Shown here piece by piece: positions 51,917 to 59,568 of a DNA stretch of 64,000 nt. The DNA is from Anaerolineales bacterium (GTDB lineage Bacteria; Chloroflexota; Anaerolineae; Anaerolineales; DRMV01), in assembly GCA_027023425.1 (NCBI GenBank), contig JALVVL010000039.1, positions 1-64,000 on the forward strand. The letters are read 5' to 3'. The notes below the pieces were generated by a model. The model was not told the origin of the DNA. It was given only the letters and a program-made list of their open reading frames with translations, and ran no database searches. How positions within the stretch are numbered: the stretch's first letter is position 1; the number at the start of each line of letters is the position of its first letter. A program made the position numbers and the translations under genes.

Positions 51917-52996
51917 ATGACTGCGGAATGGCGTTTTTTGGTGGTCGGCGCAGGTGCAATAGGCACATACATCGGCGCGGCGCTGGCCGAAGCGGGGCAT
52001 GAAGTCGCGTTTCTGGTTAGGGAACGCTCCGCATCGCATCTCCGCAAACACGGCATTAGGCTGGAATGGGCTTCTGGGCGCGTCACCGCAATTCCCCAAC
52101 CGCACATAGCCGCATCCCCGGAAGAGGCTCTGGACAGGGCGCCTTACGACCTCGCCATCCTCGCTCTGAAAAACTATCACCTGCCGGCGTTTCTGGACGA
52201 AATCCACCCGCACGCTGAGCGATTTCCGCCGATTTTGAGCCTGCTCAACGGCGTGGAAGCCGAGGCGCAGTTGGAAAGGGCGCTCGGCGAGGGCAAAGTC
52301 ATTGCTGGGGCGGTCACAACGGCGGTGGCGCGCACCGCGGTGGGCAACGCAAAGGTGGAGCGTATGCGCGGGCTGGGCATTGGCGGCGGGCATCCGCTTG
52401 CGGCGGAGTTTGCCAAGGTCGCCCGCGCGGCGGGCTTGAACCCGCGCCTCTACCCCAACGCCGCGGCGATGAAATGGTCTAAAATGCTCACCAACCTGCC
52501 CGCGAACGCCACATCTGCCATTTTAGACATGACGCCAAGCGAGATTTTCGCCGACCCCGCGCTCGCCCGCCTTGAGGCCGAGCAACTGCGCGAAGCCCTG
52601 CGCGTTATGGAAGCCCTGCGCCTGCCCGTAGTGAACCTGCCTAAAGCGCCCGTGCGCGCGTTGGCTTTTGCCGTGCGCCGTCTGCCGCAGCCCTTCCTGC
52701 GGCCGTTCATGCAAAAGGCGTTGGGGAGTGGGCGCGGCGGCAAAATGCCCTCCTTTCACATTGATTTGCACAGCGGGCGCGGCGTCACCGAGGTGGAGGC
52801 GCTGAACGGCGCGGTGGCGCGGTTTGGCGCACGGCTGGGAGTGCCCACGCCCGTAAACCAAGCCCTGACCAAGATGCTAACCACCCTTGCCCACGGCAAA
52901 AGCCCAGCCGAGAAATGGCGGCGTAACCCCAAGGCGCTAATTCGCACCGTGAGAGACAATGGCAATCCACCGATTGCACAGATTTTCACAGAGTAA
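51917..52996 (+). CDS. 2-dehydropantoate 2-reductase (ketopantoate reductase family)
   Basis: 359 residues. Rossmann motif FLVVGAGAIGTYIGAALAEAG, NADPH-linked segment LVRERSASHLRKHG, LALKNYHLPAFL, SLLNGVEAE and the C-terminal helical domain with KWSKMLTNLPANATSAIL (the family's catalytic Lys). Reduces 2-dehydropantoate to pantoate for CoA synthesis, though family paralogues exist and no pan genes are near. The last ~10 codons (NPPIAQIFTE) are the intergenic repeat read in frame, so the end has been extended by repeat invasion. ATG 51917; see the -10 directly before it. Confidence 0.85.
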   Translation: MTAEWRFLVVGAGAIGTYIGAALAEAGHEVAFLVRERSASHLRKHGIRLEWASGRVTAIPQPHIAASPEEALDRAPYDLAILALKNYHLPAFLDEIHPHAERFPPILSLLNGVEAEAQLERALGEGKVIAGAVTTAVARTAVGNAKVERMRGLGIGGGHPLAAEFAKVARAAGLNPRLYPNAAAMKWSKMLTNLPANATSAILDMTPSEIFADPALARLEAEQLREALRVMEALRLPVVNLPKAPVRALAFAVRRLPQPFLRPFMQKALGSGRGGKMPSFHIDLHSGRGVTEVEALNGAVARFGARLGVPTPVNQALTKMLTTLAHGKSPAEKWRRNPKALIRTVRDNGNPPIAQIFTE

Positions 52997-53088
52997 ACTA
53001 AAAGAACCGCAGATTCCGCAGATTTCACAGAGCGATAAACTCGCGGTTTTTCTGCGTAATCTGTGTAATCTGTGGTTTTAGTTCTGGA
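52963..53088. repeat. Mosaic repeat overlapping a gene end
   Basis: Starts 'CACCGATTGCACAGATTTTCACAG' within the ketopantoate reductase reading frame, then 'ACCGCAGATTCCGCAG' and 'CTGCGTAATCTGTGTAATCTGTGG'. Confidence 0.85.
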
Positions 53089-53095
53089 GAAGGCG

Positions 53096-53902
53096 ATGAC
53101 CTCGTTCTCCATCCCCCCAACAGCGGAACTGACCGATGACGATTTGCGGCGGTATGCCCGCCACATCATCCTGCGCGAGGTGGGCGAAGAGGGGCAGCGG
53201 AGGATAAAAAGCGCTTCGGTGCTCATCGTGGGCGTCGGTGGAATCGGCTCGCCGGCGGCGCTTTACCTCGCCGCCGCGGGCGTGGGGCGCATCGGCATTG
53301 TTGACGCCGACCGCGTGGATGAAAGCAACCTCCAGCGGCAGGTGCTCTATTCCACGCCACAAGTGGGCAAGCCAAAGGTTGAGGCGGCGCGCGAACGCCT
53401 TCACAACCTCAACCCCAAAATCCAAATTGACGCTTACAACACGCGCTTCACCGCCGAAAACGCCAACCAACTCGCCGCCGATTACGACATTCTCGTGGAC
53501 GGAAGCGACAATTTCGCCACGCGCTACGCAATCAACGCCGCCGCGGTGCGCCAAAGCAAGCCCTACGTTTACGGCGCAATCCACGAATACGATGGGCAGG
53601 TTAGCGTGTTTTACGCCCCCGAGGGCCCGTGCTACAACTGCGTCTTCCCCAAAGCACCCGAAGAGGTGAAAGGAGTTCGCGGCGTGCTGGGCGCGCTCCC
53701 CGGCGTGGTCGGCACGCTGGAAGCAGCCGAAGCCCTGAAACTCATTTTGGGCGTGGGCGAGCCCCTGATCGGCAAACTTTTGCTTTACAACCTCTTCGTC
53801 ACAAGTTTTGACATCATCAAACTGCGGAAAAATCCGGAATGTGAGGTGTGCGGGAACCACGATGCCCAGAACAACGATGCCCGGTGCCACGATGCCCGGT
53901 GA
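53096..53902 (+). CDS. MoeB/ThiF-family adenylyltransferase (E1-like)
   Basis: 268 residues. ATP motif VLIVGVGGIGSPAALYLAAAGVG, Arg-finger segment ESNLQRQVLYSTPQVGKPKVEAA, DILVDGSDNFATRYAINAA, and two zinc CxxC pairs (GPCYNCVF, CEVCGN). Adenylates the C-terminus of a ThiS/MoaD-type sulfur carrier for thiamine, molybdopterin or similar synthesis; the partner is not in the window. The catalytic Cys of some members cannot be assigned. ATG 53096 has GGAG upstream. The last ~15 residues come from the 'GATGCCC' repeat. Confidence 0.9.
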   Translation: MTSFSIPPTAELTDDDLRRYARHIILREVGEEGQRRIKSASVLIVGVGGIGSPAALYLAAAGVGRIGIVDADRVDESNLQRQVLYSTPQVGKPKVEAARERLHNLNPKIQIDAYNTRFTAENANQLAADYDILVDGSDNFATRYAINAAAVRQSKPYVYGAIHEYDGQVSVFYAPEGPCYNCVFPKAPEEVKGVRGVLGALPGVVGTLEAAEALKLILGVGEPLIGKLLLYNLFVTSFDIIKLRKNPECEVCGNHDAQNNDARCHDAR

Positions 53903-53975
53903 AGGGTGCCCGGTGTCAAGTGTTCCAGTGTCAGGTGTTCCAGTGTCAAGTGTTCCAGTGTCGGGTGTTTCAGTG
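53855..53975. repeat. Two tandem repeats: 'GATGCCC' run and a 4 x 15-bp minisatellite
   Basis: CACGATGCCC / CAACGATGCCC / CACGATGCCC units end the upstream gene. Then 'GTGTCAAGTGTTCCA' repeats four times with few changes (53913-53972). A similar degenerate 'ATGATGCCC' run occurs at 55318-55375. Confidence 0.9.
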
Positions 53976-54039
53976 TTTTTGTCCCTCGGAGGAAACTACG
54001 CCCCCCGACGCCCGACGCAACGACCCACGAATTACACAA

Positions 54040-54597
54040 ATGAAACTTTCTGAACGCATGAACCAGCCCGCGCCGATAGCCTGTTGCGATTTTCCCGCGT
54101 GCCACGGCGCTTGTTGCGCTTACGGCGTTTGGGTGGGCGAAGGCGAGATTGCCAAAATAATGGAAAACGCCGAAGCCGTGCGGCGCTTTTTGCCACCCGA
54201 GGCCGAAGACCCCGCAGGCTGGTTCACCGATGAAACCGAGCCCGACCCTCACCTGCCCTGCGGGAAAGTGCGGCATACGCGCGTCCTCACCCGCCCCGAG
54301 CACCCGCTTGGCAGCGCGTGTGTGTTTTGGGTTCCGCCGGACGGCTATTGCGCCCTGCAACTTGCCTCCGAAGCATTGGGCAAACACCCGTGGGCGCTAA
54401 AGCCGTTTTACTGCGTGCTCCACCCGCTGGATATTGAGGATGACGGCACAATCACAATTGACGACGTGCAAGAACTGACCAGCACGAAGGGAGGGTGCGT
54501 CAAGCCAAGCGATGTTGCCCGTCCACCGAGGGAAATTTTTGCCGCCGAGATTGAATGGGTGAGCAAAGTTTTAAAAACCACAGATTACGCAGATTAG
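54040..54597 (+). CDS. DUF3109 / YkgJ-like cysteine-cluster protein
   Basis: 185 residues. The N-terminus has a cluster of cysteines in ACCDFPACHGACCAYGVW, and more in HLPCGK, SACVFW, GYCALQ, FYCVLHP and GGCVKP, the pattern of DUF3109, presumed to bind zinc or an Fe-S cluster. Function unknown. ATG 54040 lacks a clear ribosome site; ATG 54058 is an alternative. The final codons (KTTDYAD) are the intergenic repeat 'AAAACCACAGATTACGCAGATTAG' read in frame. Confidence 0.82.
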   Translation: MKLSERMNQPAPIACCDFPACHGACCAYGVWVGEGEIAKIMENAEAVRRFLPPEAEDPAGWFTDETEPDPHLPCGKVRHTRVLTRPEHPLGSACVFWVPPDGYCALQLASEALGKHPWALKPFYCVLHPLDIEDDGTITIDDVQELTSTKGGCVKPSDVARPPREIFAAEIEWVSKVLKTTDYAD

Positions 54598-54865
54598 CAG
54601 AGGAGGTTAACGCCAAGGGCGCCAAGGGTAACGCAGAGGCGCAGAGAGCGCAAAGAACGCAAAGAGAAGTTTTTTCTGTGCTCTCTGTAAATTTCTGTGT
54701 CTTCTGTGGTTTTCTCCTTCAATCGGTGCAAATCTGTGTCAATCGGTGGATAAAACAAACTACAGATTACACAGATTAGCACAGATTTTTTCTGTGTTTT
54801 CTGTGGTGTTTCTGTGTCTTCTGTGTTTTTTCTGCTCCACCTACGACCCAACGACCATAAGCCGA
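54578..54865. repeat. Mosaic intergenic repeat block
   Basis: 'ACCACAGATTACGCAG' (in the upstream gene), 'TTAACGCCAAGGGCGCCAAGG', 'GCAGAGGCGCAGAGAGC', 'CTCTGTAAATTTCTGTG', 'AATCGGTGCAAATCTGTG', 'ACAGATTACACAGATTAGCACAG'. No gene seen. Confidence 0.9.
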
Positions 54866-54881
54866 TAAAGGAGGCAATAAA

Positions 54882-55310
54882 ATGGAGAAGGAAATAAGCC
54901 AACAAGCGGTAGATGAAATTGAAGGAGAAAGCATAAGCATTAGCCAATCGGGGGTGAAGAAGGTCGTGGCGCAAGAAGCGCACATAAGCGAAGCGGCCGC
55001 GCAAAAAGTGAGCGCAAGCGAAGCGCAGGTTGAAAATTCGGCAGTGGCATTCCTGCAGGCGAAGAACGTGAGCATGGACGACAGCATGGGCACGGTCATT
55101 GTGGCAAACGAAGTTGCCGCTGAGGATTTGAGCGCAGTGGTGATGGCCGCCCGCGGCGTGCAGGCTGAGCAAATTGACGCCAAGGTGCTGATTGCTGGCA
55201 GAGTGGAAGGCAACGTAACCACCCTGCTGGACACGCGCCAAACCGCGCTTCTGGGGCTGATAGGCGGCGCGGTCGCGGCGGTTGTGCTGTGGATCTTAAA
55301 AAGGAAGTGA
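54882..55310 (+). CDS. C-terminally anchored protein with short polar repeats, function unknown
   Basis: 142 residues. Residues 1-105 are polar with a loose 10-11-residue periodicity (ISISQSGVKKVVAQE, AHISEAAAQKVSASE, AQVENSAVAFLQAK, NVSMDDSMGTVI), suggesting a beta-solenoid like short bactofilin or polymer-forming proteins. Residues ~120-138 are a hydrophobic helix (LLGLIGGAVAAVVLWIL) followed by KRK, so a tail anchor with the bulk on one face of the membrane. ATG 54882 has AAAGGAGG upstream. I recognise no family. Confidence 0.78.
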   Translation: MEKEISQQAVDEIEGESISISQSGVKKVVAQEAHISEAAAQKVSASEAQVENSAVAFLQAKNVSMDDSMGTVIVANEVAAEDLSAVVMAARGVQAEQIDAKVLIAGRVEGNVTTLLDTRQTALLGLIGGAVAAVVLWILKRK

Positions 55311-55462
55311 GCGATGCTCAAGGTGTGCCATGATGCCCTGTATCATGATGCCCAGTGCTATGATGCCCAGTGCCCTGTGGGAGCGATGTTCGGGGTGGAA
55401 GAGTTAGGGTGCGAGCCGCGGAGTTTCATCCCCCAACGTTTTACATTGGCTATACGAAATAG

Positions 55463-56995
55463 ATGAGCGAGCACAAGCACCTTCTACCGCGCATTGCGCG
55501 CACAACCCTCATGTTGGCATCCCTCTTGGCCGCCGACAAAGTACTCGCGTTCATCCGCATCACCGTGGTCGGCCATCGCTTCCGCCTTACCCCCGCGATG
55601 GACGCTTTCAACGCCGCCAACAACCTCCCCGACCTGCTCTTCGCACTGATTTCCGGCGGCGCGCTCGCGATGGCTTTCATCCCCGTGCTCGCCGAATACC
55701 GCACCCGCTACGGTCGCCCCGCCGCGTGGGATTTGTTTTCGCGTGTCGCCAACCTCGCCTTCGTCATCACCGCCGCCTTGGCCTTCCTCATCGCCCTGCT
55801 CGCTGAGCCGCTAATCCGCTGGAAGTTCGGCATCGCCCCCAACTTCACGCCCGAGCAACAGCACCTCACCGCCTCGTTGATGCGCTTAGACCTCATCGGC
55901 ACGCTGATTTTTTCGCTGAGCGGGCTGGTAACGGCAGGCTTGCAGGCAAACCAGCACTTCTTCCTGCCCGCCCTTGCCCCGTTGATGTACAACATCGGGC
56001 AAATTTTCGGCGCAACCGTGCTCGCCGATCGCTTCGGCATTTACGGCTTAGTGTACGGGGTGCTGTTGGGCGCGGCGCTCCATTTCGGCGTGCAGGTGCC
56101 CGGCTTGGTGAAATACGGCTTTCGCTGGACAGCGGCGCTCACAATTTCCCACCCGGGGGTGAAAAAAGTGCTGAGCCTGATGGGCCCGCGCGTTGCCACC
56201 ATGTTCTTCATCCAACTAATTTTCCTCGCCCGCGACAACCTCGCCTCGGGCTTAGGGCAAGGGGCGGTCAGCGCGCTGAGTTACGGTTGGTTCATTATGC
56301 AAGTCCCCGAAACGCTAATCGGCACGGCTTTAGGCTTAGTGCTTTTGCCAACGCTTTCGGAGCAAATAGCCCGCGGCGAATGGGAGGCCTTCGCGGCGAC
56401 GTTCAACCGCGGCGTGCGCGGCTTGCTGGCGCTCAGCCTGCCGATCGCGGCGGTGCTGGCAATTGCCCTGCCGGGGCTTGTGCCGGTGCTGGGCTTGGGC
56501 GAGGCAGGCACTCGGCTGGTGGTATGGGCGGCGCGGGCATACCTGCTCGGCCTTGCCGGGCACGCCCTGCTGGAGTTGGCGGCGCGGTCATTCTACGCCC
56601 AGCAGGACGCGCTCACCCCCCTATTCGCCTCGGCAATAAACACGGCGGTTTACCTCGCTGTGGCGATCACGCTAATTGCAACGGGGGCGCGGATTGGTGC
56701 GCGCGGCATCCTCACCGGCGTAACGGGCATCGGCACGGCAAACGCGGTCGCGTTCACCACCGAGGCAACCTTGCTCCTGATTTTGCTCAAACGGCGGGGG
56801 AAAGGGGTGCCATCCTTCGGTGCGACGGGCTGGCGCGCGCCGCTGGCGGCTTTGCTCGGCGCGGGGATTGCCGCCGCGGTGATGGCTTGGGCACCAATGC
56901 CACTGTTGGCGCGCGGAACCCTCGCCGCCGCCATAGGCTTCATCGGCGCCCTGCCACTTGTATGGAAAGAAAGCGTAGCCCTGCTAAAGTGGTGA
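55463..56995 (+). CDS. murJ: Lipid II flippase MurJ (MviN family)
   Basis: 510 residues, 13-14 helices. MviN hallmarks: LASLLAADKVLAFIRITVVGHRF, DAFNAANNLPDLLFALISGGALAMAFIPVLAEY (cytoplasmic loop 1) and the RSFYAQQDALTPLF segment. Moves lipid II across the membrane for peptidoglycan synthesis. ATG 55463 has no Shine-Dalgarno; TATACG six bases upstream could be a -10, but the same word is part of a dispersed repeat, so the promoter call is uncertain. Overlaps nothing; converges with the APC-Usp gene 11 bp away. Confidence 0.93.
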   Translation: MSEHKHLLPRIARTTLMLASLLAADKVLAFIRITVVGHRFRLTPAMDAFNAANNLPDLLFALISGGALAMAFIPVLAEYRTRYGRPAAWDLFSRVANLAFVITAALAFLIALLAEPLIRWKFGIAPNFTPEQQHLTASLMRLDLIGTLIFSLSGLVTAGLQANQHFFLPALAPLMYNIGQIFGATVLADRFGIYGLVYGVLLGAALHFGVQVPGLVKYGFRWTAALTISHPGVKKVLSLMGPRVATMFFIQLIFLARDNLASGLGQGAVSALSYGWFIMQVPETLIGTALGLVLLPTLSEQIARGEWEAFAATFNRGVRGLLALSLPIAAVLAIALPGLVPVLGLGEAGTRLVVWAARAYLLGLAGHALLELAARSFYAQQDALTPLFASAINTAVYLAVAITLIATGARIGARGILTGVTGIGTANAVAFTTEATLLLILLKRRGKGVPSFGATGWRAPLAALLGAGIAAAVMAWAPMPLLARGTLAAAIGFIGALPLVWKESVALLKW

Positions 56996-57006
56996 CCCCG
57001 GAAATG

Positions 57007-59403
57007 CTACAACTTTCTTTCCTCGGGAATGGGCAAGAGGAAAAGCGGGCGGTCGGTGCCCTGAATAACGCGCTCGGTGGTTGAGCCGACCAAAATGCGG
57101 TCTAAGCCGCCGCGGCCGTGAGTAGCCATCATTATCAAATCGGCGTTCATGCGCTCGGCAGCGGCAATTATGGCCTGTGAAGGAATGTCGCCGCCACTGC
57201 CCACGACGACAGTAACCTGCAAACCGCGCGAGCGCAAAATCGCTGCCACGCGCTCAAGGTAAGCTCGCGTCTTACGCTCAGCCTCTTTCTGCAACTTTGC
57301 TACATAATCGGCCACCGAGCCGTAAACCTCGGGCGAAACCGAAATTTCGGGCACAGAAAGCAAAGTGATACTGCTCTTGAATGCCGGGGCAAGGGAGAAA
57401 ACATAAGTCAACACCCGCTCCGAATACTCCGAGCCGTCAAGCGAAACCAAAATTTTGCTAAACCGCGGCTCAACCCTTTCTTCCTTGGGGTGAATTACCA
57501 GCATGGGGATGTTGACGCGCTGGAGGATTTTGCTGGCCTTGCTACCCAGCATCCAATAATGAATTGGATGGCGGCTGTGAGTGGTCATTGCCAGCAAGTC
57601 GGCCTTTTCAGCGCGCGCAATGCGGTCTATTGTTTCTACAATCGGGCCAACCTCAACGCGATACTCCGCCTCTAAACCCTCCCCCCGCAGCGATTGGACA
57701 ATTCCGCCGAGATAAGCGGCCTTTTCCCGACTAAGCGCCTCCAATTCTTTAGGCAAATGGTCGCGGGCCGTCCGGTAGCGCAGCACCGCGAGCAAAGTGA
57801 TGCGCGCCCCAAACGCCTTGGCAATAACCTTGGCGAAATCAAGCGCCTGCTCGGCACGCGGCGAGCCGTACAGTGGAACGAGGATGTGGTGAATCTCGCG
57901 GCGCTCGCGCGCCCACGCAGGCAATTCCTCAACAGGAGCAGGCACCGGCACCTCGGGCACCTCTTCTTCCTTCAAGACCACTTCCATCTTGGGCTCGCCG
58001 TCTATCAACAAAGAGCCGCCTTCCAGTTTGCCCAAATTCTCCTTCAATGGCGAAGGGGCACCGAGTTTGTTGCGGAAATAGGTGAGGACGGCATAAAGCA
58101 AAGGAATGAGGACGAAATAAATCCACGCACCTTCCTTCAGGCGCTCGCCGAAGATGATGAGAGTGGCAATTGTGGTGAGCACTGCGGCGATGAAACTGCC
58201 GATCAGCGTGAGCAAATGCGAAAGGTCAAACTCCGAGCGCAAATTCCTCCACAGGCGTTTCATCACCGCCCAGGAGGTCATGCTCAACAAAATAAACACT
58301 CCGGCAGCGTAGAGGGAAAGATAAGTCTCCTCGCGGGTGCCAAAAGCAATAAAGAGCAACGAAACTACACCCACCTCCGTCCACACAGGCCAAGGCGGAA
58401 CGCCATATTTGTTCCGCCGCCCGAACACAGGCGGGACGTAATGCCGGTCTTTCAAGCCCAGCGAAAGGTTTTGGATGCCCTGCGCGCTTGCGGCAGATGC
58501 CGAAAGGAGCACCACCACGCCTATCAAAGTGCCGATATAGGGCAATGGGTCTGGCAAAAGGTAATCCATCGTTTGGGTAAAGACCGAAACCTGTTCATTG
58601 AGGGGGTCGGCCACTTTGTAGATAGCAGGCCCAACGATGAGCATGGTCAGGGCGGTGCTCCCCATGATGATGAGCAAACTGCCAAAGGCCTTGCGGGCTT
58701 TTTCCTCGGGCGTGCCTTCGTAGGCGGCAACGAGGTTGGCAAACACTTCAATGCCTGTCATCAAAGCGAGGATGCGCGCGTAGCCTCCGAGCGTGTAGGG
58801 CAGATATTTGGGGGTAAAAGCCTCCAGATGAAGCGGCGGCAGGTGAAGCCCCATTTTGAGGATAGTGGCTATTATCATTGACCACAACAAAGCGAGAACC
58901 GCGAGGGTGGCCGGGCCGAAGGTGCGCGCCGCGACTTTAGGCCCCAAATTCACCAGCCAGCCGGTCAGAACGCTAAGGGCTATCGCCACCAACAACCTAC
59001 CGGTCAAGTTGGCGAGCAAAGGCTCGTTCAGAGCGGGCACTCGGTCGGCTATGAAGGTCACCAGCGCCGCGATGCTAACCAAAAAAGTAAGCGTGTACTC
59101 AATGAAGGTAATGCTGGCGTTGATTTTGACCGCCCAACCGCCAAACTCCTCTTCGGTAAGGCCACTGCCCCCGCTGCCGTCGGTAACCCATTGCATAACA
59201 AGCCGGTACATGGCCGAGACCACGGCAACGGTGAGAATCACCAGCCAAATACTGGCGCCGAACGTCACCTCAGCGACGCCGGCGACCACTATCATCTTCA
59301 AAAAAGGTCCAAAAACATAAAGGGGAGAGGTTGCCGGATCGCCTCCACCGGCAAGCGCTCCCTCAAAAGAATTTGACAGTTTGCGAGATACCGAACCTGC
59401 CAC
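57007..59403 (-). CDS. APC-superfamily permease fused to two universal-stress (Usp) domains
   Basis: 798 residues. The N-terminal 12-helix APC transporter (to about 465) begins with Gly-rich text and contains FANLVAAYEGTPEEKARKAFGSLLI and LLSASAASAQGIQNL. A linker (about 470-510, Glu/Pro/Val-rich) leads to two Usp domains. Domain 1 ends HSRHPIHYWMLGSKASKI, with a degenerate ATP motif. Domain 2 has ATHGRGGLDRILVGSTTERVI, closer to the G-x9-GS ATP loop. Probably imports an amino acid or K+-like ion under adenylate or stress control; substrate unknown. GTG 59403 is chosen since GGAGG lies five bases upstream; GTG 59409 overlaps that site. Confidence 0.87.
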   Translation of the reverse strand: MAGSVSRKLSNSFEGALAGGGDPATSPLYVFGPFLKMIVVAGVAEVTFGASIWLVILTVAVVSAMYRLVMQWVTDGSGGSGLTEEEFGGWAVKINASITFIEYTLTFLVSIAALVTFIADRVPALNEPLLANLTGRLLVAIALSVLTGWLVNLGPKVAARTFGPATLAVLALLWSMIIATILKMGLHLPPLHLEAFTPKYLPYTLGGYARILALMTGIEVFANLVAAYEGTPEEKARKAFGSLLIIMGSTALTMLIVGPAIYKVADPLNEQVSVFTQTMDYLLPDPLPYIGTLIGVVVLLSASAASAQGIQNLSLGLKDRHYVPPVFGRRNKYGVPPWPVWTEVGVVSLLFIAFGTREETYLSLYAAGVFILLSMTSWAVMKRLWRNLRSEFDLSHLLTLIGSFIAAVLTTIATLIIFGERLKEGAWIYFVLIPLLYAVLTYFRNKLGAPSPLKENLGKLEGGSLLIDGEPKMEVVLKEEEVPEVPVPAPVEELPAWARERREIHHILVPLYGSPRAEQALDFAKVIAKAFGARITLLAVLRYRTARDHLPKELEALSREKAAYLGGIVQSLRGEGLEAEYRVEVGPIVETIDRIARAEKADLLAMTTHSRHPIHYWMLGSKASKILQRVNIPMLVIHPKEERVEPRFSKILVSLDGSEYSERVLTYVFSLAPAFKSSITLLSVPEISVSPEVYGSVADYVAKLQKEAERKTRAYLERVAAILRSRGLQVTVVVGSGGDIPSQAIIAAAERMNADLIMMATHGRGGLDRILVGSTTERVIQGTDRPLFLLPIPEERKL

Positions 59404-59433
59404 TTTCACCTCCGAAGTTAGCGAACAGCCCCA

Positions 59434-59462
59434 ATTGTAGGATGGTTTGAATGGGGGGTCAA
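59434..59462 (-). promoter_or_regulatory. Promoter of the APC-Usp gene
   Basis: TTGACC (59462-59457) - 17 bp - TACAAT (59439-59434). Divergent from the gntR promoter, with the two -35 hexamers only 13 bp apart. Confidence 0.75.
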
Positions 59463-59475
59463 GAAAGGGGGAAAC

Positions 59476-59504
59476 TTGACAATTTGCCCAAGGTTTGCTA
59501 TATT
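59476..59504 (+). promoter_or_regulatory. Promoter of gntR
   Basis: TTGACA (59476-59481) - 17 bp - TATATT (59499-59504), with TGC before the -10. The first operator starts at the last base of the -10. Confidence 0.85.
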
Positions 59505-59531
59505 GGTATAGACCACCGAACCACTATACCA
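59504..59531 (+). promoter_or_regulatory. Two dre-like GntR operators
   Basis: TGGTATAGACCA (59504-59515) and the reversed ACCACTATACCA (59520-59531). TGGTnTAGACCA is the known core bound by NagR/DasR of the HutC subfamily. Both lie at or just after the transcription start, so binding would repress. Confidence 0.7.
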
Positions 59532-59568
59532 TTTTACTCGGTGACATCATTTGCCTGCGGGCGGCGCC

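Noticed and set aside
57694-58881. A 395-residue plus-strand protein opposite the APC-Usp gene
   Set aside because: Antisense shadow of a clear transporter gene.
59504-59531. Transcription terminator between the divergent genes
   Set aside because: The inverted repeat is AT-rich, sits on a start site and matches GntR operator spacing instead.
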